Assembly: GCA_051873875.1 (NCBI GenBank) | Contig: JBJEFI010000012.1 | Location: 6,553 to 70,552, forward strand | DNA from: JBJEFI01 sp051873875 | GTDB lineage: Bacteria > Bacillota > Bacilli > Bacillales > Bacillaceae_G | Length of the DNA: 64,000 nucleotides | Reading direction: 5' to 3' | Shown here: piece by piece, positions 17,265 to 25,246 of the stretch | How positions within the stretch are numbered: the stretch's first letter is position 1 | How the letters are laid out: the number at the start of each line of letters is the position of its first letter | Program-made: the position numbers and the translations under genes | Notes under the pieces: model-generated | What the model was told of the DNA's origin: nothing | What the model saw: only the letters and a program-made list of their open reading frames with translations | Databases searched by the model: none

Positions 17265-17370
17265 TTTCTAAAATCATAGATAAGCTTCTTTACAAGATAA
17301 AAAAAGGAATTTTTAATCATCGTGTTGAATAAATATACGAAAAGGGAGATTATTAAGGAGGAAGAAAGGC

Positions 17371-18387
17371 ATGATGGAAGCAGTTATGAATAAAATCGAT
17401 TTAAAAGGAAGAAGTTTCTTAGCAGAGAAGGATTTTACACCAGAAGAAATTTTATATTTAATCGATTTTGCTGAAGAATTAAAAGAAATGAAAAAAAATG
17501 GTATTAAACATAAATATTTAGATGGTAAAAACATTGCATTATTATTTGAAAAACCATCTACAAGAACACGTTGCGCATTTACAGTTGCTTGTATAGATTT
17601 AGGTGCTCATCCTGAGTATTTAGGAAAAGGCGACATTCAATTTGGGAAAAAAGAATCTGTAGCAGATACAGCAAAAGTATTAGGAAGAATGTTCGATGGA
17701 ATTGAATTCCGCGGCTTTAGCCAAAAAGTAGTAGAAGATTTATCTACTTATTCAGGTGTCCCTGTATGGAACGGCTTAACAGATGCATGGCATCCAACAC
17801 AAATGTTAGCAGACTTTTTAACAATTAAAGAAAACTTCGGTTATCTAAAAGGAATTAAGCTTGTTTACGTAGGTGATGGGCGTAATAATGTAGCAAACAG
17901 TTTATTAATGGGTGGGGCAAAACTTGGTATGGACGTTCGTATTTGCTCACCAAAATCCCTTTTCCCAGCGATGGACGTTGTAAATCTTGTTCAAGAGGTA
18001 GCAAAAGAAACAGGAGCTAAAATTACAATTACAGACAATGTAGATATTGCAGTTAAAAATGCAGATGTTATTTATACAGATGTTTGGGTATCAATGGGTG
18101 AAGAAGATAAATTCGCAGAACGCATTGAGCTACTTACACCATATCGTGTAACAATGGATATGTTGAAAAAAACAGAAAATGAAAGTGTTATTTTCTTACA
18201 TTGCTTACCAGCATTCCATGATTTAGAAACAGAATATGGCCGCAAAATGTTTGAGGAACATGGCATTACAGAAATGGAAGTAACAGATGAAGTGTTTAAT
18301 AGTCATCATTCAAAAGTATTTGATGAAGCTGAAAATCGCATGCATACAATTAAAGCAGTTATGGCAGCAACTTTAGGCAACCAATAA
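17371..18387 (+). CDS. arcB: Ornithine carbamoyltransferase, catabolic
   Basis: This 338-residue enzyme converts citrulline plus phosphate into ornithine and carbamoyl phosphate, the second step of the pathway. Carbamoyl-phosphate and substrate motifs are STRTR (63-67), HPTQ (141-144) and HCLP (277-280). Length and position inside the arc operon point to the catabolic form rather than biosynthetic ArgF. AAGGAGG lies 9 bases before the ATG. It is separated from arcA by 150 bp containing the stem-loop, and from arcD by 80 bp containing a weak hairpin. Confidence 0.96.
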   Translation: MMEAVMNKIDLKGRSFLAEKDFTPEEILYLIDFAEELKEMKKNGIKHKYLDGKNIALLFEKPSTRTRCAFTVACIDLGAHPEYLGKGDIQFGKKESVADTAKVLGRMFDGIEFRGFSQKVVEDLSTYSGVPVWNGLTDAWHPTQMLADFLTIKENFGYLKGIKLVYVGDGRNNVANSLLMGGAKLGMDVRICSPKSLFPAMDVVNLVQEVAKETGAKITITDNVDIAVKNADVIYTDVWVSMGEEDKFAERIELLTPYRVTMDMLKKTENESVIFLHCLPAFHDLETEYGRKMFEEHGITEMEVTDEVFNSHHSKVFDEAENRMHTIKAVMAATLGNQ

Positions 18388-18401
18388 AAGAAAAGGAAAG
18401 A

Positions 18402-18432
18402 AGCCTCTTTATCTTAAATTGGTAAGGGGGCT
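18402..18432 (+). other. Weak hairpin between arcB and arcD
   Basis: AGCCTCTTTATC can pair with GGTAAGGGGGCT using several G-U pairs, followed by CTACTCTTTTTA. It may act as a partial terminator inside the operon. Confidence 0.4.
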
Positions 18433-18467
18433 CTACTCTTTTTACTATTTTAATAGGAGTGAGAACA

Positions 18468-19964
18468 ATGGGTGAAGAAAAGAAACTTGGTTTATTCGCA
18501 CTAATAGCTCTAGTAATAGGATCAATGATTGGTGGAGGAGCATTTAATCTAGCAACAGATATGGCTGCTGGGGCAAGTGCTGGTTCAATTATTGTTGGAT
18601 GGGTAATTACTGGTATAGGGATTATCGCTTTAGCCTTATCATTCGAAAACTTAACAATGAAGCGTCCGGATTTGGATGGTGGTGTATATAGTTATGCACA
18701 AGCCGGATTCGGTAAATTCATGGGCTTTAACAGTGCATGGGGATATTGGTTATCCGCATGGCTTGGTAATATCGCATATGCAACATTGTTATTTTCTTCA
18801 ATTGGTTATTTTATCCCAACATTTAAAGGTGGACAAAACGTTGCGTCTATTATAGGGGCCAGCGTAATGCTTTGGTTAGTTCATGTGTTAGTACTTCGAG
18901 GGGTTAAAAGCGCCGCGATTGTGAATTTAATCACAACTGTTGCTAAATTAGTTCCAGTTTTTGCATTTATTGTTATTGCTATTTTTGCTTTTAACTTTGA
19001 TACATTTATGACAGATTTCTGGGGAACTGGTGGTGCTTTTTCTTGGAGTGCAGTTGGTAGCCAAGTAAAAAGTACAATGTTAGTAACTTTATGGGTATTT
19101 ATCGGAATAGAAGGGGCAGTTGTTGTTTCTAGCCGTGCAAAAAAACGTTCTGACGTTGGTAAAGCAACAATTATCGGTCTTACTTCTACATTAATTATTT
19201 ACATTTTAATTTCTTTATTATCCATTGGGGTAATGGGTAAAGCAGGCGTTGCAGGATTAGAAAACCCATCAATGGCTTATGTATTAGAAGCAGTTGTCGG
19301 AAAATGGGGGGCAACATTTATTAATGCAGGTTTAATTATTTCGGTATTAGGTGCTTGGTTAGGTTGGACAATCCTTGCTTCTGAAATACCATATTTAGCA
19401 GGTAAAGATAACTTATTCCCTAAATGGTTTGCAAAAGAAAACAAAAATGGGGCTCCAGTCAATGCTTTATGGCTAACAAATGGTTTAATTCAAGTATTCT
19501 TAATTACTTTATTATTCTCTGAAGCTGCATATACATTTGCATTTTCACTTGCATCTTCAGCAATCTTAATTCCATATGCATTTACAGCATTTTATCAATT
19601 TAAGTATTCACTACATTCAACAGATGCTGATCGTGTGAAAAACTTAATTATTGGTGCAATAGCAAGTATATATGGTATTTGGCTTGTATACGCAGCAGGT
19701 GTTGACTACTTACTATTAACAACAATTTTATATGCACCTGGTATTTATGTATTCTACCGTGTTCAAAGTGAAGCAATGGCTGGAACATTTGCAACTCATG
19801 GTGGTATCGGTGGAAGCACAAATAAAGAAATGAGAGAAGCAGTAGAAGCGCATAAAAAACAAAATAAAATATTTACAAAAAATGAGCTTATTTTGGCGGT
19901 TGCCATTGTTATTTTAGCAGTTTTTGCAATTTATCAATTAGCAACAGGTAACATTTCTATATAG
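18468..19964 (+). CDS. arcD: Arginine/ornithine antiporter
   Basis: This roughly 498-residue membrane protein of the amino acid-polyamine-organocation family has about twelve or thirteen helices. Near its start is the substrate-backbone motif MIGGGAFNLATDMA, typical of basic amino acid antiporters. It exchanges external arginine for internal ornithine, so uptake costs no energy. ATG 18468 is preferred: GGAGTGAG lies just upstream, while the in-frame GTG at 18459 falls inside that site. It is third gene of arcABDC, and arcC follows after 11 bp. Confidence 0.94.
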   Translation: MGEEKKLGLFALIALVIGSMIGGGAFNLATDMAAGASAGSIIVGWVITGIGIIALALSFENLTMKRPDLDGGVYSYAQAGFGKFMGFNSAWGYWLSAWLGNIAYATLLFSSIGYFIPTFKGGQNVASIIGASVMLWLVHVLVLRGVKSAAIVNLITTVAKLVPVFAFIVIAIFAFNFDTFMTDFWGTGGAFSWSAVGSQVKSTMLVTLWVFIGIEGAVVVSSRAKKRSDVGKATIIGLTSTLIIYILISLLSIGVMGKAGVAGLENPSMAYVLEAVVGKWGATFINAGLIISVLGAWLGWTILASEIPYLAGKDNLFPKWFAKENKNGAPVNALWLTNGLIQVFLITLLFSEAAYTFAFSLASSAILIPYAFTAFYQFKYSLHSTDADRVKNLIIGAIASIYGIWLVYAAGVDYLLLTTILYAPGIYVFYRVQSEAMAGTFATHGGIGGSTNKEMREAVEAHKKQNKIFTKNELILAVAIVILAVFAIYQLATGNISI

Positions 19965-19975
19965 GAGGAAGCAAC

Positions 19976-20932
19976 ATGAATAATAAAATTGTTATTGCAT
20001 TAGGTGGCAATGCAATTCAGACAGGAAATGGTGCTACAGCAGAAGATCAACAATTGGCATGTTATCATACTGCGGAACAATTATCTTCTTTAATTGAAGA
20101 AGGATATGAAATTGTTGTTGCTCATGGTAATGGTCCACAAGTAGGAAATATCGTTCTACAAAATCAACTATCTCAAAGTAATAAATTACCGGCAATGCCA
20201 TTGGATACATGTGGAGCAATGAGTCAAGGGATGATAGGCTATTGGCTTCAAAAATCAATTCATGAAGTGTTGTCTTTAAAAGGAATTACAAAAGATGTGG
20301 CAACAATTGTTTCACAAGTTGTTGTGGATAAACATGATGAAGCATTTTTAAATCCAACAAAACCAATTGGTTCTTTTTATACAAAAGAAGAAGCAGAGCG
20401 CTTAATTAAGGAAAAGGGCTATGTGATGAAAGAAGATGCAGGACGTGGTTTCCGTCGAGTTGTACCTTCACCAAAACCAATTGATATTGTCGAAAAAAAT
20501 ATTATCCATCAATTAATTGAAAGTGGTAACGTTGTTGTTGCGACAGGCGGTGGTGGTATCCCTGTAGCAATTGAAAATGGCCACTACATAGGTATTGAAG
20601 CTGTTATTGATAAAGATTTTGCATCTGAAAAATTAGCAGAGTTAATTGAAGCAGATCAGCTTGTTATTTTAACAGCAGTCGAACGAGTAGCAATTAATTA
20701 TGGAAAAGAAAATGAGCAATGGCTAAGCCATTTATCTATTCAAGAAGCAGAGCAATATATGGAAGAAGGCCATTTTGCACCAGGTAGTATGCTTCCAAAA
20801 GTACAAGCAGCAATCATGTTTGCAGCTTCAAAACCGGGGCGTCGAGCCATTATTACTTCCTTAGATAAAGCATTAGATGCCATTGCTGGCAAAACAGGAA
20901 CTGTGATTGAACAAGTACCTATGCTTGTTTAA
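19976..20932 (+). CDS. arcC: Carbamate kinase
   Basis: This 318-residue enzyme of the amino acid kinase fold makes ATP from carbamoyl phosphate and ADP, the energy-yielding last step of the pathway. Characteristic segments are IVIALGGNAI at the N-terminus, VVAHGNGPQVGN (about 43-54), DAGRGFRRVVPSPKP (about 154-168) and ATGGGGIPV (about 193-201). AGGAGG precedes the ATG. It is the last gene of arcABDC; it is followed by repeat copy 3 and then a terminator before arcR. Confidence 0.96.
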   Translation: MNNKIVIALGGNAIQTGNGATAEDQQLACYHTAEQLSSLIEEGYEIVVAHGNGPQVGNIVLQNQLSQSNKLPAMPLDTCGAMSQGMIGYWLQKSIHEVLSLKGITKDVATIVSQVVVDKHDEAFLNPTKPIGSFYTKEEAERLIKEKGYVMKEDAGRGFRRVVPSPKPIDIVEKNIIHQLIESGNVVVATGGGGIPVAIENGHYIGIEAVIDKDFASEKLAELIEADQLVILTAVERVAINYGKENEQWLSHLSIQEAEQYMEEGHFAPGSMLPKVQAAIMFAASKPGRRAIITSLDKALDAIAGKTGTVIEQVPMLV

Positions 20933-20974
20933 CAATAAAGTGAAACTTCCATCAGTGGGATTTTTCATTCATCT

Positions 20975-21090
20975 CAACTGATGGCTAGTTGAACGAATCG
21001 TGCTTTTAGTGACACTTATCTCGACTTTAAAATTCTTTATTATTGCTAAGTTTTGAAGGGCGAGTCTTAGTGGCAGTTAAAGCGGGGTAT
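20975..21090 (+). repeat. Dispersed structured intergenic element, copy 3
   Basis: Shared blocks are GATGGCTAGTTGAACGAATC, TTTTGAAGGGCGAG and TTAGTGGCAGTTAAAGCGGG. The internal stem CTCG..CTT/AAGG..CGAG and the outer helix GCTTTTA/TTAAAGC can form. This copy has an additional perfect 8-bp inverted repeat at its left edge (CCATCAGT 20949-20956, ACTGATGG 20977-20984). Confidence 0.65.
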
Positions 21091-21123
21091 ATTTGGTTTA
21101 TACTTATATAAGCGTTGATGCTT

Positions 21124-21157
21124 AAGATGACTTCTATTATGGAGGTCATCTTTTTTT
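21124..21157 (+). terminator. Terminator of the arcABDC operon
   Basis: AAGATGACTTC pairs with GAGGTCATCTT around a 7-base loop and is followed by a T-run. It lies 190 bp after arcC, beyond the repeat. Confidence 0.88.
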
Positions 21158-21315
21158 GTTGAAGAAAATAACTACTTAAATGACGATATATCTTCCTATA
21201 AAGCTAGTTAACATTATCGTTCAAATGATTGTTTGATGGAAAAATTAACAAAATAGTTCATTTTTACAGATAAAAGGTTTCAGAATAAGGTGTAAAATAA
21301 AGGAGAGAGAAAAAA

Positions 21316-21372
21316 ATGCACAAAAGAAAAGGGGATGTGCGTTATGGGTATAAACCAAGGAAATCTGAATGA
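21316..21372 (+). CDS. Possible 18-residue leader peptide overlapping arcR start
   Basis: An ATG at 21316 with a strong GGAGAG site 8 bases upstream opens an 18-codon frame, MHKRKGDVRYGYKPRKSE. It ends at 21372, inside arcR and in another frame. Seven of 18 residues are lysine or arginine. The better ribosome-binding site belongs to this frame rather than to arcR, so translation of arcR may depend on it. Whether it is translated is unknown. Confidence 0.35.
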   Translation: MHKRKGDVRYGYKPRKSE

Positions 21373-22027
21373 ACACTTTGAGTTATTATCCTTTTTTAAC
21401 AAAAGAGAAATTGAAGAGATTCAAAGACGCTTGTATAGAAGAAAATACAAAAAAGGGCAATTAGTGTTTATGGAGGGAGATTTTCGAGAACGAATTTATT
21501 TTTTAACAAAAGGGTTTGTCAAAATGGAAATGGGTGATTTAAACGGGGTTTTATCCTACTACGATTACATTAAACCAGGGCTTATGTTTCCAATGGGGGG
21601 ATTATTTTCGGAAGACATATATGTGTATACAGCAGAAGCGATGACAGATATAGAAGTATTTTATGTGCCGACAGTTATTTTAGAGCCATTAATTAAGAAA
21701 AACCAAGCAGCTTTGTTATATGTGATTCAATGTTTAACAGATAACTTAAGAGCACAAGAGCAACGTGTACAGCGTATTACGATGCAAAATGCAACAGATC
21801 GTGTTATTTTAACTATTGGTTACTTAATGCATAATTTGGGAGAAGAGAAGGATAATAAAATAGTTGTAAATTGTCCATTTACGGCAATGGAAATCTCGCG
21901 TATTTCTGGTACATCTCGTGAAACAGCGAGTACAGTATTAAAGCAATTAAAAGAAGAGAAGGTCATATCGATGGTATCGAAAAAATTAACGATTCATCAG
22001 CCTCAGTACTTTTTACATACTTCTTAA
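21344..22027 (+). CDS. arcR: Crp/Fnr-family regulator of the arginine deiminase operon
   Basis: The roughly 227-residue protein has a cyclic-nucleotide-binding-type beta barrel (about 15-135) and a winged helix-turn-helix with the recognition segment ISGTSRETASTVLKQL near residue 190. The cysteine cluster of oxygen-sensing Fnr is missing, as in Bacillus licheniformis ArcR, which activates arc genes anaerobically. Its presumed targets are the three palindromes before arcA, and possibly the one near glpF. The start is ATG 21344 (AAAAGGGG upstream); GTG 21335 is an alternative. Its stop overlaps the ung start codon (TAATG). Confidence 0.88.
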   Translation: MGINQGNLNEHFELLSFFNKREIEEIQRRLYRRKYKKGQLVFMEGDFRERIYFLTKGFVKMEMGDLNGVLSYYDYIKPGLMFPMGGLFSEDIYVYTAEAMTDIEVFYVPTVILEPLIKKNQAALLYVIQCLTDNLRAQEQRVQRITMQNATDRVILTIGYLMHNLGEEKDNKIVVNCPFTAMEISRISGTSRETASTVLKQLKEEKVISMVSKKLTIHQPQYFLHTS

Positions 22028-22707
22028 TGGCGGAGTTGAGAAACGAAATGATTGAAATAAATAATAATTGGAAGAAAATAATTGAACAAGAACAGGATAA
22101 GCCATACTTTAAACGATTAATGGATTTTTTAGAGACGGAGTATGCGCAAAATGTTATTTATCCTAAAAAAGAGGATATTTTTAAAGCACTTGAGTTAACA
22201 GATTACGAAGATGTAAAAGTTGTTATTCTTGGTCAAGACCCATATCATGGGGAAGGACAAGCACAAGGATTAAGTTTTTCTGTTGCTGAGGGGATTAAGT
22301 TGCCACCATCCTTATTAAATATTTTTAAGGAAAGAAAAGCAGATATTGGTGTTGATTTATCATCATCTGGGTCTCTTATTCACTGGGCACAACAAGGTAT
22401 ATTGCTTTTAAATACGGTATTAACTGTTCAAGCAGGAAAAGCACATTCTCATAAAGGAAAAGGATGGGAACAGTTTACAGATGCCATTATTAAGGCATTA
22501 AATGAACGGGAAAAACCAATTATTTTCGTGCTGTGGGGACGACCTGCTCAAGCGAAAAAAGCACTTATTACAAATCCAAATCATGTGATTTTAGAATCTG
22601 TTCACCCTAGTCCTCTTTCAGCAAGCAAAGGATTTTTTGGAAGTAAACCATTTTCAAAAATCAATGCACAGCTAAGAGAATGGGGAGAAAAAGAGATACA
22701 ATTTTAA
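22027..22707 (+). CDS. ung: Uracil-DNA glycosylase
   Basis: This 226-residue enzyme removes uracil from DNA in base excision repair. Catalytic motif GQDPYHG (69-75, Asp71), the GLSFSV segment, NTVLTV, and the HPSPLS loop with its histidine are all present. ATG at 22027 overlaps the arcR stop (TAATG), and a second ATG at 22048 is possible. Co-transcription with arcR is unusual, since in B. subtilis ung sits with ywdI. A very strong terminator follows. Confidence 0.97.
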   Translation: MAELRNEMIEINNNWKKIIEQEQDKPYFKRLMDFLETEYAQNVIYPKKEDIFKALELTDYEDVKVVILGQDPYHGEGQAQGLSFSVAEGIKLPPSLLNIFKERKADIGVDLSSSGSLIHWAQQGILLLNTVLTVQAGKAHSHKGKGWEQFTDAIIKALNEREKPIIFVLWGRPAQAKKALITNPNHVILESVHPSPLSASKGFFGSKPFSKINAQLREWGEKEIQF

Positions 22708-22750
22708 AAAGGACATCTATTCGCTTTTAGACGAATAGATGTCCTTTTTT
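22706..22750 (+). terminator. Terminator of arcR-ung
   Basis: AAAAAGGACATCTATTCG and its exact complement CGAATAGATGTCCTTTTT form an 18-bp stem with an 8-base loop. Confidence 0.95.
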
Positions 22751-22783
22751 AGTTAAGAAAGTATAAATTTTATTCAGAGGACT

Positions 22784-22824
22784 CCCTTCATGCTCACTTG
22801 ATTCGTTACATAAACATGAAAGGG
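22784..22824. other. Hairpin with large loop, 3' of HAD gene
   Basis: CCCTTCATG can pair with CATGAAAGGG (one bulged base) across 22 bases. It has no T-run on the minus strand, so termination of the HAD gene here is uncertain. Confidence 0.35.
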
Positions 22825-22841
22825 CCGCCTACGATTTTTCT

Positions 22842-23663
22842 TTATACAGTTGCAAGCTTATTTAAAATAAAGTCTTCTACGACAAGTGCTACACCATCGT
22901 TCATATTTGTTTCTGTCACATGGTCAGCTAACTCTTTAATATCTTGAGGTGCATTGCCCATGGCAACGCCTAAGCCTGCAAATTTAATCATTGTCACGTC
23001 ATTGTAGCTATCGCCCATTGCGATTACTTCTTCTTGTGTAATGCCAAGCTTTTGAATTAAGTGATGTAAGCTTTGACCTTTGTCCACGCCATTTTCTGTT
23101 ATTTCTAAGAAGAATGGTTTTGAACGCATAATACTTAATTGACCAGCAAATTCAGCTTGTAATTTTTTCTCGACAATTGCTAAATGTTCTGGTTCATACA
23201 CCATTAATGCTTTAATCACAGGTTCTGTTACAGCTGCTTTTAAATCGGCAACTTCAATAACTTCCATATTTGTAATCTTGCCTTCAAATGTTGTATATTC
23301 GTTGTTTTTGTCTGTTAAAATATCATTCCCTACATATGTGTGAATGTAGATATTTTCGCGTTTACTAATATCAATCATGTGATGCATTGTTTCTACAGAA
23401 AGTGCTTTTGAAAAAATATCTTCGTTTGTACGGCAATCTGTAATACGACCACCGTTGAAAGATAAAATAAAGCTTCCGTATTTATCTAATTCTAATTCTT
23501 TTGCTACATCCACCATTGCATAAGTCGGACGACCAGATGCTAATACAACTTTTACACCAGCTTTTTGTGCATCTAATAACGCTTGTTTTGTACGTGGAGA
23601 AATTGTATGGTCATCACGTAATAATGTGTCATCCATGTCTAATACGATCATTTTATATGTCAT
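22842..23663 (-). CDS. Cof-type HAD-superfamily sugar-phosphate phosphatase
   Basis: The 273-residue protein begins with HAD motif I (DMDDTLL, nucleophile Asp9). It has the motif II region VVLASGRP (threonine/serine position), a Cof-type cap domain in the middle, motif III Lys (VDKGQSL), and motif IV GDSYNDVTM. Relatives such as YidA dephosphorylate sugar phosphates or flavin/pyridoxal phosphates; the substrate cannot be assigned. It is transcribed alone, opposite to ung. The start is MTYKMIVLDMDD with a GGATG-type site upstream. Confidence 0.9.
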   Translation of the reverse strand: MTYKMIVLDMDDTLLRDDHTISPRTKQALLDAQKAGVKVVLASGRPTYAMVDVAKELELDKYGSFILSFNGGRITDCRTNEDIFSKALSVETMHHMIDISKRENIYIHTYVGNDILTDKNNEYTTFEGKITNMEVIEVADLKAAVTEPVIKALMVYEPEHLAIVEKKLQAEFAGQLSIMRSKPFFLEITENGVDKGQSLHHLIQKLGITQEEVIAMGDSYNDVTMIKFAGLGVAMGNAPQDIKELADHVTETNMNDGVALVVEDFILNKLATV

Positions 23664-23874
23664 TGTTTTTCATCCTTTCACTGTGAACGTTCTCATTATT
23701 TTATCAAACTATTATTATCCTAACAAATGAAAAGAAGAAAGAGCAATGTTAAAAAATTGTCTTTTTTACAGTAAAAAAGATATGAATGGAAATAATTGAG
23801 GGAAAGGAATTCGTATTTTACTAGTTTTACAATACAATTGGAATATAGTAATAAAGGGGGAGTAGGATAATAAA

Positions 23875-24289
23875 ATGAGTCTTTTTTCAAGAGATTAATG
23901 AGCAAAATTGGTTAGAGTTTATTTTTTTAACGACAAATAAAGATAATTTTCATTATATATGTGAGGAATTTATCGCTTCAAATGCATTTTCTTTTGCCGA
24001 ATCTAAAGTTCAAAAAGAATGGATTTCAAAAGCAATTTATGCTGAGGATAAAATGATTGGCTTTGTAATGTATGGATATTGTTATGAACATAATTTTATG
24101 AAAATTGTCGATTAATGATTGATCATTGCTATTAAGGAAGTTGCTATGACAAAGAAGCATTGTTACGAAATATATTTATCCTTTGAAATAGAAAACAAAA
24201 TTGCACAAAAGCTTGATGAACAACTTGGTTTTCAAAATATAAGGGAAGTAATTGATGGTGAACTTTTGTATTGTTTAACTGTAAAATAA
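23875..24289 (+). pseudogene. Broken GNAT acetyltransferase gene (BltD/PaiA-like)
   Basis: Translating the plus strand in pieces gives a GNAT protein. An ATG with an AGGGGGAG site starts MSLF, then a one-base shift in a T-run leads to QEINEQNWLEFIFLTTNKDN and on to GFVMYGYCYEHNF, then a stop at about 24113-24115. A further frame resumes with EIYLSFEIENKIAQKLDEQL and ends at 24289. The central acetyl-CoA-binding loop (RxxGxG/A) that should join the two parts is missing, so there is a frameshift plus an internal deletion. Intact relatives acetylate polyamines or similar amines. It is surely inactive as such. Confidence 0.8.
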
Positions 24290-24362
24290 TTGTATGTGAA
24301 AGAAAAGAGGGATATTAGGGTTCATTTTTTATTAGATAAAAAAATATTTTATAAATGATATG

Positions 24363-24405
24363 GCCTGAATAATGTTGATTTATCAACATTATTCAAGGCT
24401 TTTTT
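24363..24405 (+). terminator. Intrinsic terminator after the GNAT pseudogene
   Basis: GCCTGAATAATGTTGA pairs with TCAACATTATTCAAGGC and is followed by a T-run. It separates the pseudogene from the PTS operon. Confidence 0.9.
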
Positions 24406-24450
24406 CATTTTTTTAGCATTAAATTAGAAATTCTTTTGATAAAAAGTGAA

Positions 24451-24487
24451 AGAAATCGTTTACAAAATATATTTAATGGTATATACT
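24451..24487 (+). promoter_or_regulatory. Promoter and candidate cre of the beta-glucoside PTS operon
   Basis: TTTACA (24459-24464), 17 bp, TATACT (24482-24487) form a near-consensus SigA promoter. AGAAATCGTTTACA (24451-24464) matches 12 of 14 cre positions and overlaps the -35 box, as expected for catabolite repression. The perfect 8-bp palindrome GTATATAC (24479-24486) overlaps the -10 box. Confidence 0.6.
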
Positions 24488-24494
24488 GCATTTG

Positions 24495-24522
24495 TACCAA
24501 CGAATTCATACCAATGAATTTA
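24495..24522 (+). promoter_or_regulatory. Tandem 14-bp direct repeats, candidate operator
   Basis: TACCAACGAATTCA and TACCAATGAATTTA adjoin directly and differ at two positions. A TGGTA at 24477 gives an additional inverted half. The repeats lie just downstream of the predicted transcription start and could bind the GntR regulator encoded at 28240. Confidence 0.45.
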
Positions 24523-24552
24523 AATTATAATAATGAATCGGAGGGACAACGA

Positions 24553-24906
24553 ATGTCAGTTGTTACGAATGAAGAATTACAAATGCAGATTTTTGGTTTA
24601 ATTGCAGGAGCAGGCGATGCGAAAGCTAGCTTCTATCAAGCAATGAATCTAGTAAAAGAAGAGAAATATGAGGAAGCAGACGAATTAATTAAAGCTGCTG
24701 AGAAAAGCTTACTTGATGCACATAAAGTACAAACAAGCTTAATTACAAATGAAGCAAATGGAAATAAAACAGAAATCGGTATTTTAATGATCCATGCTCA
24801 GGATCACTTAATGAATGCCATTTTAGTAAAAGAATTATTAAATAACTTAATTACAATGCAAAAAGAGATAAATACATTAAAAAAACAAGTTGGAGGTAAC
24901 GAATAA
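24553..24906 (+). CDS. PTS lactose/cellobiose-type EIIA component
   Basis: This 117-residue, helical EIIA protein passes phosphate from HPr to the EIIB encoded next. The family's active histidine lies in the motif HAQDHLMNA (His81). ATG 24553 is preferred because GGAGGG lies 8 bases upstream; a longer in-frame reading from 24436 would span the promoter. The stop overlaps the EIIB start (TAATG). It is first gene of an operon with EIIB, a GH1 glycosidase and EIIC. Confidence 0.93.
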   Translation: MSVVTNEELQMQIFGLIAGAGDAKASFYQAMNLVKEEKYEEADELIKAAEKSLLDAHKVQTSLITNEANGNKTEIGILMIHAQDHLMNAILVKELLNNLITMQKEINTLKKQVGGNE

Positions 24907-25214
24907 TGACGAAAATTGGTTTATTTTGTTCAGCAGGTATGTCAACAAGTATGTTAGTAACGAAAATGAGACAAGCAGCAGAAGCTCAAGGATTAGAAGT
25001 GGATATCAATGCATATCCTGAAGCTGAATTAGAAAAAATTGCTGGTTCAATTGATGTGGCATTATTAGGGCCTCAAGTTAAATTTTTATTAACGAAAGCG
25101 CAATCAGTTTGTGGACCAAAATCAGTGCCAGTTGATGTTATTAATACAATGGATTATGGCATGATGAACGGTGCAAAAGTGTTAGAGCATGCGTTAACTT
25201 TAGCTAAAAAATAA
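24906..25214 (+). CDS. PTS cellobiose-type EIIB component
   Basis: The 102-residue protein has the P-loop-like phosphocysteine site FCSAGMSTS (Cys8) of the lactose/cellobiose EIIB family. It accepts phosphate from EIIA and phosphorylates the sugar during passage through EIIC. The start codon overlaps the EIIA stop, giving translational coupling. The final segment LEHALTLAKK is the usual C-terminal helix. Confidence 0.94.
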   Translation: MTKIGLFCSAGMSTSMLVTKMRQAAEAQGLEVDINAYPEAELEKIAGSIDVALLGPQVKFLLTKAQSVCGPKSVPVDVINTMDYGMMNGAKVLEHALTLAKK

Positions 25215-25246
25215 GATAAAAAAACAAACAAAGAAGGTGTCAAAAC

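Noticed and set aside
23686..23697. GAACGTTC palindrome upstream of the HAD gene as a LexA (SOS) box
   Set aside because: The Bacillus SOS box needs CGAAC and GTTCG separated by four bases; here the halves adjoin.
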